Below are positions 57,454-64,000 of a stretch of 64,000 bases of DNA, piece by piece. A program made the translations under genes and the position numbers. The notes below the pieces were generated by a model, which made no database searches, was not told the DNA's origin, and was given only the letters and a program-made list of their open reading frames with translations. Source of the DNA: Klebsiella planticola ATCC 33531 (GTDB lineage: Bacteria; Pseudomonadota; Gammaproteobacteria; Enterobacterales; Enterobacteriaceae); the NCBI RefSeq assembly GCF_000735435.1, contig NZ_JMPP01000033.1, forward strand, positions 113,024 to 177,023, written 5' to 3'. Position 1 is the stretch's first letter, and each line of letters opens with the position of its first letter.

Positions 57454-57879
57454 ATGAGCAACACCATCATTTATCACAACCCGGATTGCGGCACGTCGCG
57501 CAATACGCTGGCCATGATCCGCAACAGCGGTATGGAGCCGACGATTATCTACTATCTCGATACGCCGCCGACGCGGGAAGAGTTAGTGGGTCTGATTGCG
57601 GCGATGGGGATAACGGTGCGCGCGCTGCTGCGCAAAAACGTCGAGCCCTACGCGCAGCTGGGGCTTGATGATGAAACCCTGAGCGACGAACGACTGATCG
57701 CGTGTATGTTGCAGCACCCGATCCTGATTAACCGGCCCATTGTGGTCACCCCGTTGGGCACACGCCTTTGTCGTCCGTCGGAAGTGGTGCTGGAGATCCT
57801 GACCCAGGCGCAGGAACAGCCGTTTCGCAAGGAGGATGGGGAATGGGTCGCGGCGGCTTCAGACCAGCGGCTGCCATAA
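57454..57879 (+). CDS. arsC: Glutaredoxin-dependent arsenate reductase ArsC
   Basis: A 141-residue enzyme with catalytic C12 in HNPDCGTSRNTL and arginines typical of the plasmid R773 ArsC family. It reduces arsenate to arsenite for export by ArsB. Its last 21 nt overlap the convergent acetyltransferase gene. Confidence 0.95.
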   Translation: MSNTIIYHNPDCGTSRNTLAMIRNSGMEPTIIYYLDTPPTREELVGLIAAMGITVRALLRKNVEPYAQLGLDDETLSDERLIACMLQHPILINRPIVVTPLGTRLCRPSEVVLEILTQAQEQPFRKEDGEWVAAASDQRLP

Positions 57880-58500
57880 GGCATCCGGCTCGGTAAACCC
57901 GGCTTCAACCTGTGCGAAAAAGCGGCTGGCGTGCAGCCCATCCACAAAAGCATGGTTGAATTTACCCGCCACCGGAATGACGCCGTTTTTCAGTTTGCCC
58001 CAGGTGAGCGCGGGGACCGCCGCACCCGTATAATACTCGGCCTGGGTGATGGCGCTAAAATGGAGCCACGGTAGACAGCTGGCGCAGAAAAAGTGCTCGC
58101 CCTCGACAATCAGCGGCGCCGGATCCGTGGTTTTTGCCGCCTCAATATTCGGCGTCGCCGCCCGGCTAAAGGCGGCGAAGTCGGCGGCATTGTCGCACCA
58201 TACCTGACGAAACCCCTCCCGGGCGGTCATGACCGGCGTCATCACCGCAATATCATCATATTCAATAATATCGTCGCCTTGCATCCGCTGCTTGAGCTGA
58301 GGGACCGCGTTGGCTGCCCGCAGCAGCGCGTAGAGCGCCAGCTGGAAAAAGGAGACCTGGCGATCCTTCGCGCACTCATACAGGCGCTGCGCTTCTACCG
58401 GCACACAGAGGTTAAAGCTGGGGTTGGCAAAGGTGCGATAAAACTCGAAATGATCTCGACGATGCCAGCTCTCTTTATCGATAACATGGTAGGTAGACAC
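57859..58500 (-). CDS. Chloramphenicol acetyltransferase (type A family)
   Basis: A 213-residue protein of the trimeric CAT fold, near the usual 213-220 residues. The catalytic motif is NHAFVDGLH with H183 and D187, corresponding to HHxxxDG in CAT enzymes (the first His is Asn here). The SCLPWLHFSA region matches the part that holds the oxyanion Ser in CAT. It O-acetylates chloramphenicol with acetyl-CoA in known members; activity of this diverged chromosomal form is uncertain. It overlaps the end of arsC. Confidence 0.88.
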   Translation of the reverse strand: MSTYHVIDKESWHRRDHFEFYRTFANPSFNLCVPVEAQRLYECAKDRQVSFFQLALYALLRAANAVPQLKQRMQGDDIIEYDDIAVMTPVMTAREGFRQVWCDNAADFAAFSRAATPNIEAAKTTDPAPLIVEGEHFFCASCLPWLHFSAITQAEYYTGAAVPALTWGKLKNGVIPVAGKFNHAFVDGLHASRFFAQVEAGFTEPDALWQPLV

Positions 58501-58535
58501 GGTGCGTTCCTGCTCAGAATGGGTTGCAGAGCTGA

Positions 58536-58919
58536 CTATGCAACGATTTCAATCAGATTGCCATCCGGGTCTTTGATCACCGCTTCGTAATAGCCGTCGC
58601 CGGTCGTGCGCGGCGGGGAGACTAAAATCCCCTGGGCTTCTGCCCGCCTGGCCAGCGCATCGACCTGCTGCGCGCCGCCGACAGAGATAGCCAGATGAAC
58701 CCAGCCGGCGTGGTTATTGTCCGCCGTGACCGCCTGTAGCCCCGGTTTGCTCATCAGTTCAATGGCAATATCTTCGCCGATTTTCACAAAATAAGACTCA
58801 AAGCCGGGGTTGGTCCGGCTGCAATATTTTTCGTTAATCTGGCCGTTGAAGAAACCTGTCCAGAAACGAGCCTGTTGTTCAAGCTGACGAGTCCAGAGAG
58901 CGACATGGGCAATTTTCAT
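58536..58919 (-). CDS. VOC/glyoxalase-like protein
   Basis: A 127-residue protein of the vicinal oxygen chelate fold (start MKIAHVALWTRQLEQQ, end DPDGNLIEIVA). A metal ligand set is suggested by H5, H67 (WVHLAIS) and the C-terminal Glu. The family includes glyoxalase I and resistance dioxygenases. Function cannot be fixed from context. It lies 35 nt upstream of the acetyltransferase gene on the same strand. Confidence 0.82.
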   Translation of the reverse strand: MKIAHVALWTRQLEQQARFWTGFFNGQINEKYCSRTNPGFESYFVKIGEDIAIELMSKPGLQAVTADNNHAGWVHLAISVGGAQQVDALARRAEAQGILVSPPRTTGDGYYEAVIKDPDGNLIEIVA

Positions 58920-59010
58920 TTTTTACCTCTTTGCAGGGTAGGTTGACAGAACCGGGCGGATGCATGATCATGCTCTTTAGTGCTCGGTTAAGATAAATTC
59001 AGGAGTTAAT

Positions 59011-59781
59011 GTGCTCGATTATGCAGCTTTCCCTCAACAACGACAAGCGCTGATTTGTCAGATCCTCCAGGAAAACGGTCGGGTGGTCTGTAGCGAACTG
59101 GCCAGCCGCTTAAACGTCTCTGAGCATACAATTCGCCGGGATCTGCATGAACTTAGCAAGGACGGGGTCTGTAAAAAGGTGTACGGCGGCGCGGTAATGA
59201 ACCTGCCGGAAGCCGGGGATTACAGCGAGCGGAAAGACAAAAATGCAGCAACAAAAATCAGAATCGCGCAGAAATGCGCAAGACTGGTCAAGCCCGGCGG
59301 CTGCATTTTTATCGATACCGGTACCACCAATCTGGCGATGGCCGAGGCGCTGCCTGCCGAGCTGGCGTTAACGGTGGTGACCAATTCGCCGGAGATAGCC
59401 GCAGAGCTGCTCAAAAAGCCGTTGTATGACGTGGTGATGCTTGGCGGGCAGGTTCAGCGAGCCTCGGGCGGCTGCGTTGGCGCTTCGGCGGTGGCTCAGC
59501 TGCAGGGAGTGCTGTTTGATCAGGGGTTTATCGGCGGCTGCGCGATGGCGCCGGAATCCGGTCTGACCGGATTTGACTATGCCGATTGCGAATTTAAAAA
59601 AGCGGTGATTAAACAGTGCAGTGAAATTATCGTCGGGCTGACTTCGGATAAGATTCCGGCGGTGGCCCGTTTCGTCGTCGCGCACAGCAGCGACATTGAT
59701 GTGCTGGTGGTGGAGGAGAACGTCAGTCGCGAGTATAGCGACACATTCCGCGAGCACGATATCCGTATTTATACCGTCTGA
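59011..59781 (+). CDS. DeoR-family transcriptional regulator
   Basis: A 256-residue DeoR/GlpR-type repressor from a GTG at 59011 (AGGAG 6 nt upstream). The helix-turn-helix is LASRLNVSEHTIRRDLHEL near residue 30, and the C-terminal sugar-phosphate sensing domain has FIDTGTTNLAMAEALP. It probably controls a nearby gene, either the divergent VOC gene or the molybdoenzyme downstream. Binding a phosphorylated sugar is the family rule. A strong terminator follows. Confidence 0.88.
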   Translation: MLDYAAFPQQRQALICQILQENGRVVCSELASRLNVSEHTIRRDLHELSKDGVCKKVYGGAVMNLPEAGDYSERKDKNAATKIRIAQKCARLVKPGGCIFIDTGTTNLAMAEALPAELALTVVTNSPEIAAELLKKPLYDVVMLGGQVQRASGGCVGASAVAQLQGVLFDQGFIGGCAMAPESGLTGFDYADCEFKKAVIKQCSEIIVGLTSDKIPAVARFVVAHSSDIDVLVVEENVSREYSDTFREHDIRIYTV

Positions 59782-59860
59782 CCCGCGCTAAACGCCGCCG
59801 CATCGGCGCCAGACCGGTCTGTTGAGCCGCGCCATCCTGGCGACGGCTGGCAATTATTAA

Positions 59861-59894
59861 TTTGATAAAATACGTCTTCTCACTTTGATAAAAT
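59861..59894 (+). repeat. Direct repeats TTTGATAAAAT
   Basis: TTTGATAAAAT at 59861-59871 and 59884-59894, spaced 23 nt (about two helical turns). The second copy overlaps the 5' arm of the DeoR terminator. They may be binding sites for a regulator. Confidence 0.5.
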
Positions 59895-59948
59895 CAGCGG
59901 CGTTCGGGCGGTGACACCCTCGCCGAATCGCCCGTTGCGCTGATTTTT
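59890..59948 (+). terminator. Rho-independent terminator of the DeoR gene
   Basis: AAAATCAGCG (59890-59899) pairs with CGCTGATTTT (59938-59947); inner pairs CGGGCG/CGCCCG extend the stem, with a roughly 20-nt loop. The 3' arm ends in TTTTT. Confidence 0.7.
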
Positions 59949-60016
59949 CCCCGTCGATGCCGCTTTTTGCGTTCCCAGTCACAAATAATAACCTGCACCA
60001 CATCCCGGCCAACTTA

Positions 60017-60032
60017 TGGCACAGATATTGGA
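60017..60032 (+). promoter_or_regulatory. Sigma-54-like element, imperfect
   Basis: TGGCAC, AGATA, TTGGA: the -24 box is perfect and the spacing is right, but -12 reads GG instead of the nearly invariant GC. It may be a weak or non-functional sigma-54 promoter for the molybdoenzyme operon. Confidence 0.3.
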
Positions 60033-60130
60033 TTTGTTGTCCCGGACGGGCTTTTCCCGTGGGCGAACTGATACTGCATGCAATGGCTAAGTCTGGTTTG
60101 CCATCAACGGACAATAATAAGGGGAATGTT

Positions 60131-63100
60131 ATGTGCGCTTTACGTTCAGCGTCGCCGGGACGAGTGGATGGCCTGGCGAAAGTCAAAGGAACGGCCATTT
60201 ATGGTGATGATATCACCCTGCCAGGTATGCTATTTGGTGTCTGCCGCTATGCGGATATCCCGGCGGGCAAAATTGAACACCTTGATTTGAGCGATGCGCT
60301 GGCGGTCGACGGGGTGGTGAAAATTGCCACCTGGCAGGATATTCCTGGTACGCCTGTGGTGGGGGTTATCGTGCAAGATTACCTGCCGATCGTCAAAGAT
60401 GAGGTGGTCTTTCACGGCGATGTGATTGCCGTGATCGCGGCGACCACCTATGAGGCCGCCTGCGAAGCCGCTGACAAAATACACGTCCGCTATACGCCCT
60501 ATGTGCCGCTCACCGATGTTGAGCAGGCGCTGGCACCCGATGCCCGGTTGATCCATCCGCAACGCAGCGACAATATTGCCGCGCATCATCATACGATTAA
60601 AGGCGATATCAGTAAGGGGTTCGCCGAGGCTCGCTATGTGCTGGAGCGCGAGTATGAAGTTGGCTTTCAGGAGCATGCGTATATCGAACCAGAAGTGGTG
60701 CTCAGCTGGCTGGATCCCACCGACGGCAGCCTGATTATTTCCGGTTCGATTCAGAATCCGCATCGTGTTCGCGGATTCGTGGCCAAATTTATGGGCTGGC
60801 CGCAGAGCTTAATTAATATTAAGCGGGCGGTGATGGGGGGATCGTTTGGCGGTAAAGACGATGTGATCGACCATCTGGCCTGCCGCTCGGCCTTACTTAC
60901 CCACTTAACCGGACGCCCGGTGAAATTCGCCTATACCCGCGAACAGTCGATTATCGAGAGCTGCAAACGTCACCCCTATAAAATGAAGTATAAAGTGGGG
61001 CTGGATGAGGTCGGGCATATTGTCGCGATGAAGATCGATATTCTGGCGGACAGCGGCGGCTATGCTGCTTCTTCGCCCTTCGTGACCTGGCGATCTTCGG
61101 TGCAGGCCGCGGGTCCTTATCGCATTCCTAATGTCCATATTGATGTCAAAGCGGTCTATACCAACAACAGCTATACCTCGGCGATGCGTGGTTTTGGCTC
61201 GCCGCAGGTCGTCTACGCGCATGAATCATTGATGGATGAGATTGCGGAATATCTGGATATTCCCCCGCTGAAGCTGCGCGAAAAAAACGCGCTACGACAG
61301 GGCGATACTTCGATTACCGGCCAGCTGTTCGACAACCACACCGTTTCGGCAATTGAAGTGTTGAATAAGGCCAGCGAGTCGGCAGAATTTATGGCGAAGC
61401 GCCAGCATTATCATGTGTTGAATCAGCAGGGAGGCGTGTGGCGCTACGGTATTGGCCTGGCGCTGAGCTATCGCGGCTGTTCTATCGGTGCGGAAGGGGT
61501 GGATACCTCAACGGCGCTGATTCAGGTCAACGAAGACGGCAGCGTTAACCTGTCGACATCAGTATCAGAAAATGGTCAGGGGTTACAGACCACCATGTCG
61601 CTCATTGCCGCCGAAGCGTTTGGTATTGGGCTTGAAGAGATTCATTTTAGCGAGCCGCCAACGTCGGTCATTGGTGATGGCGGATCCACGGCGGCCACGC
61701 GCGGAACGATGGTGGGCGGCGGGGCGATTCTTGATGCGGCAGAGAAGATCAAACGACGCATTCTCAGCGTCGTCGGCGACACTATTGGCGCATGCGAGCT
61801 TGCCGATACCCTCTGGTCAGGCGGGTTGATAATCAACCGCCATGACCCCAGCCGGCGTATTGATTTTAAACGCGCCGTCAATAAAACCAAATGGGCCAGC
61901 GTTAGTCTCACCGAGTATGGCTGGTTCGTCCCTCCGCCGATTCACTGGGATGAAGAAAAAGGCTGCGGCAGTCCGTACTTTACCTGGGTGTACGGCTGCC
62001 AGGTGGCTGAAGTTCGGGTGAACACCAGTACAGGGAAAACTGAACTCCTGCATGTGACCGCCGCGCACGATGTTGGGCGGATACTCAATCCGGTGGGGTT
62101 TGAAGGCCAGGTTTGCGGCGGCGTAGCCCAGGGATTTGGCTATGCGCTGCTGGAAGATTTCAATATTGAGCACGGCCAGGTGAAGTCAGAAAACTTTGAC
62201 AGCTACCTTTTGCCGACCATTAAAGATATCCCACGAATCACGGTTATCGGCGTAGAAAATCCCGATCTTGCCGGGCCGTATGGGGCGAAAGGCATCGGCG
62301 AGCCGGCCACTGAACTGGCCGCGGCAGCTATCAATAATGCGGTCAGCTTCGCGCTCGGGAGGCGCTTTAATAAGTTGCCGCTGACCCTTGAGCAGGTGAT
62401 CCTCGGCTTCAATCTGAAAAAGCCAGCCCGGCAGAGCGAGCTGATGATCGAGGCGGAAAATAAAAAGCAGGTGCTGCGGCTGACCGACGTGACGGTAACC
62501 CGTCCGCAGAATCTGGAACAGGCGCTCACGCTGCTGGCTCAGGAAGGCGTGAGCGCAATAGCGGGAGGGACGGACGTCATTGTGCAAGGGCGCATGCAAA
62601 CCCGGGCAATGAAGCTGGTGGATATTTCCCGTCTTCAGGAGCTGACCGGGATAACAGAAGATCCCCATAGTCATGAGATAGTCCTTGGCGCGGCGCTGAC
62701 CTTTAACCGCATCACCGAGCATCCGCTGCTGCGCGAACGCTATCCGCTACTGGTTCAGGCCTGTCACACCGTAGGCTCACATCAGATTCGTAACCGCGCC
62801 ACCATTGGCGGCAATATCGTTAACGCCGCGCCCTGTGGCGACTCTATTCCACCGGCGATCCTCTACGATGCCAGTATTGTGCTGCATTCCCTGCGCGGCA
62901 CGCGGCGGATGTCGTTGGGTGAGTTTCTGCTTTCTGGCTATAAAACCCAGCGCCAGCCGGACGAGCTGCTGACTCAGGTGATCCTGCCGCCGCCGGCCAG
63001 ACCGCAGGCCAGAGGTTTCTATCATCAACTGGGGCGACGTAATGCGCTGAATATTACCCGGCAAAGCCTGAGTGCGCTGCTGTCTCTGGATGCCAACGGG

Positions 63101-63346
63101 TGCGTCGACTACTGCCGGCTGGTGGATGGCGCTCTGTTTAGCAAACCGCAGCGCCTGCCTGATGTCGAGCGTTGCCTGATTGGCCAGCGGTTGGAGCATG
63201 AATCGATCGACCGCGCTTGTGCGGTTCTGGAAAAGCTGATCGATGCCGCCATCGGCAAACGCTGGTCCGCTGCCTATAAGCAGCCTGTCTTTATCAGTAT
63301 GTTCCGCGACATGATGGCACAGGCGAAGCACGAATTTGATCAATAA
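60131..63346 (+). CDS. Xanthine dehydrogenase-type molybdenum/FAD fused subunit
   Basis: From the ATG at 60131 (AAGGGGAATGTT upstream) the protein is 1071 residues. Residues 1 to about 770 are the molybdopterin-binding subunit: GGSFGGKDD near 236, MRGFGSPQ near 353, and the catalytic Glu in GAKGIGEPATEL near 718-729. From about 780 to the end lies an FAD_binding_5 domain with AGGTDV and TIGGNIVNAAPCGDS. The order Mo then FAD is reversed from eukaryotic xanthine dehydrogenase and fuses subunits that E. coli makes as XdhA and XdhB. It is a cytoplasmic hydroxylase of purines or N-heterocycles or aldehydes. Substrate cannot be told. Confidence 0.9.
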   Translation: MCALRSASPGRVDGLAKVKGTAIYGDDITLPGMLFGVCRYADIPAGKIEHLDLSDALAVDGVVKIATWQDIPGTPVVGVIVQDYLPIVKDEVVFHGDVIAVIAATTYEAACEAADKIHVRYTPYVPLTDVEQALAPDARLIHPQRSDNIAAHHHTIKGDISKGFAEARYVLEREYEVGFQEHAYIEPEVVLSWLDPTDGSLIISGSIQNPHRVRGFVAKFMGWPQSLINIKRAVMGGSFGGKDDVIDHLACRSALLTHLTGRPVKFAYTREQSIIESCKRHPYKMKYKVGLDEVGHIVAMKIDILADSGGYAASSPFVTWRSSVQAAGPYRIPNVHIDVKAVYTNNSYTSAMRGFGSPQVVYAHESLMDEIAEYLDIPPLKLREKNALRQGDTSITGQLFDNHTVSAIEVLNKASESAEFMAKRQHYHVLNQQGGVWRYGIGLALSYRGCSIGAEGVDTSTALIQVNEDGSVNLSTSVSENGQGLQTTMSLIAAEAFGIGLEEIHFSEPPTSVIGDGGSTAATRGTMVGGGAILDAAEKIKRRILSVVGDTIGACELADTLWSGGLIINRHDPSRRIDFKRAVNKTKWASVSLTEYGWFVPPPIHWDEEKGCGSPYFTWVYGCQVAEVRVNTSTGKTELLHVTAAHDVGRILNPVGFEGQVCGGVAQGFGYALLEDFNIEHGQVKSENFDSYLLPTIKDIPRITVIGVENPDLAGPYGAKGIGEPATELAAAAINNAVSFALGRRFNKLPLTLEQVILGFNLKKPARQSELMIEAENKKQVLRLTDVTVTRPQNLEQALTLLAQEGVSAIAGGTDVIVQGRMQTRAMKLVDISRLQELTGITEDPHSHEIVLGAALTFNRITEHPLLRERYPLLVQACHTVGSHQIRNRATIGGNIVNAAPCGDSIPPAILYDASIVLHSLRGTRRMSLGEFLLSGYKTQRQPDELLTQVILPPPARPQARGFYHQLGRRNALNITRQSLSALLSLDANGCVDYCRLVDGALFSKPQRLPDVERCLIGQRLEHESIDRACAVLEKLIDAAIGKRWSAAYKQPVFISMFRDMMAQAKHEFDQ

Positions 63347-63391
63347 TCATAAATTAACGGGGCGTGATAGCGCCTCGCACAGGATAGCGCA

Positions 63392-63850
63392 ATGAGCACA
63401 ATCAAAGTGAAGGTCAATGGCAAGCTGGTGGAAGCGAAAGTGGAAGGGCACATGCGGTTGTTGGATCTGGTGCGGGACACTTTGCACCTGAGTGCCACGA
63501 AAGAGGGCTGTTCCATCGGAGAGTGCGGCGCCTGTACGGTATTGATGGATGGCAATGCCGTCTGTTCATGTCTGGTTCTGGCCGAACAGTGCGATGAGGC
63601 GGAAATCACCACCCTTGAAGGGTTGAACGATAACCCGCTGACGCAAAAACTGCAGCGGGCATTTGTCGAGCATGGCGGTGTGCAGTGCGGTTTTTGTACT
63701 CCTGGCGTACTGGTGAGTACCACGGCGCTGCTAACTAAAGCGCCGCAGCCGACGGATGAACAGTTGAAAGATGTGCTGGAGGGGAATATCTGTCGCTGTA
63801 CCGGCTATCAACCGATTCTTGATTCTATTCACCATGCTTTAAAGTCATAG
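63392..63850 (+). CDS. Xanthine dehydrogenase-type 2Fe-2S subunit
   Basis: A 152-residue protein with two [2Fe-2S] clusters: C40, C45, C48 and C60 in the N-terminal plant-ferredoxin domain, and C99, C102, C134, C136 in the helical C-terminal domain (CGFCTPG, CRCTGY). It passes electrons from Mo to FAD in the fused subunit encoded 45 nt upstream. It matches XdhC in size. Confidence 0.93.
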   Translation: MSTIKVKVNGKLVEAKVEGHMRLLDLVRDTLHLSATKEGCSIGECGACTVLMDGNAVCSCLVLAEQCDEAEITTLEGLNDNPLTQKLQRAFVEHGGVQCGFCTPGVLVSTTALLTKAPQPTDEQLKDVLEGNICRCTGYQPILDSIHHALKS

Positions 63851-63857
63851 ACCTTAC

Positions 63858-63895
63858 AACCCGGGCTAAGGTGTAAACACCTGGCCCGGGTTTCT
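63858..63895 (+). terminator. Rho-independent terminator of the molybdoenzyme operon
   Basis: AACCCGGGC (63858-63866) pairs with GCCCGGGTT (63884-63892), with an inner perfect stem AGGTGT-AA-ACACCT (63869-63882). A T-rich tail (TTTCTGTCTTTT) follows. Confidence 0.85.
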
Positions 63896-63927
63896 GTCTT
63901 TTCCGTCTGATAACCGGACTCTCTGAT

Positions 63928-64000
63928 TTAACCGTTCCTGACGACTCTGGCGATCGGCCGGATCTTTCCGCGATAAACGTCGCGCAACCGGGGAACAGGG
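63928..64000 (-). CDS. Possible C-terminal end of a minus-strand gene (partial)
   Basis: A minus-strand frame open from the window edge ends at TAA (63928-63930) and encodes PRLRDVYRGKIRPIARVVRN-Gly. It looks protein-like and the convergent terminator before it fits a neighbour on the other strand, but only 23 residues are visible and I do not recognise them. Confidence 0.3.
   Translation of the reverse strand, partial: PVPRLRDVYRGKIRPIARVVRNG

Larger units (their letters stand above)
59782..60130. other. Intergenic region upstream of the molybdoenzyme gene
   Basis: The 349-nt gap holds the terminator of the DeoR gene, two copies of TTTGATAAAAT and a sigma-54-like element near 60017. An open frame upstream of 60131 has no ribosome site and is not counted as coding. 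Confidence 0.5.

Noticed and set aside
59957..60130. N-terminal extension of the molybdoenzyme
   Set aside because: No ribosome site at the upstream start and non-conserved translation; the ATG at 60131 has AAGGGGA and begins the conserved domain.

Overview
The window looks like chromosome of a Klebsiella-type enterobacterium (Klebsiella oxytoca group or Raoultella-like). The evidence is a complete budABC/budR butanediol locus whose proteins closely resemble those known from Klebsiella, a gluconate dehydrogenase with cytochrome c maturation genes, cspH/cspG-type cold-shock genes and GC-rich enterobacterial coding. Species was inferred from remembered sequences, not from a search. I see no tRNA, rRNA, insertion sequence, prophage or CRISPR array. 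The window is a string of metabolic and transport islands.

Layout. 1-5.8 kb: ferrous iron uptake of the P19 type (end of an FTR1 permease, FetP/P19, a DUF2318 membrane protein, two FtsX-like permeases, an ATPase and a thioredoxin lipoprotein). 5.8-16.7 kb: two adjacent import and oxidation modules. One, on the minus strand, has a fused permease-ATPase, a PhyH dioxygenase, a binding protein and a class II aldolase. The other, on the plus strand, has a second PhyH dioxygenase and a ferric-type ABC importer. A LysR gene sits between them behind a near-perfect sigma-54 promoter. 17.3-27.9 kb: the three-subunit membrane gluconate 2-dehydrogenase followed directly by ccmABCDEFGHI, which would mature its triheme cytochrome; a CRP-like site and a LacI/GalR-type operator lie upstream.

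28-32.2 kb: budC, budB, budA and divergent budR. 32.2-33.4 kb: cspH-like gene (TTG start), a cspA-family gene with a conserved cold-shock leader, and a zinc-ribbon small protein. 33.5-40.3 kb: 3-hydroxybutyrate/acetoacetate catabolism (dehydrogenase, GntP-type permease, 3-hydroxyacyl-CoA dehydrogenase, thiolase, CoA-transferase A/B) with a divergent LysR gene. 40.3-44.5 kb: a 46-residue Cys-containing protein, a VirK/YbjX (DUF535) protein, and a membrane PQQ glucose/quinate-type dehydrogenase split by a +1 frameshift in a T6 run.

44.5-54.2 kb, minus strand: an SfnB-like flavin oxidoreductase, a methionine-type ABC importer and a dipeptide-type ABC importer, headed by a second strong sigma-54 promoter with an upstream dyad; this looks like a sulfur- or nitrogen-scavenging regulon. 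54.4-58.9 kb: DUF1543 protein, arsenic resistance (arsH divergent from arsRBC), a chloramphenicol acetyltransferase-like gene and a VOC protein. 59-64 kb: a DeoR regulator and a xanthine dehydrogenase-type molybdoenzyme in which the Mo and FAD subunits are fused in the order Mo-FAD, with a separate 2Fe-2S subunit.

The best candidates for new biology are the twin PhyH/ABC locus with its sigma-54-driven LysR gene, and the sigma-54-driven sfnB/ABC cluster. The frameshifted PQQ dehydrogenase is the clearest gene lesion.
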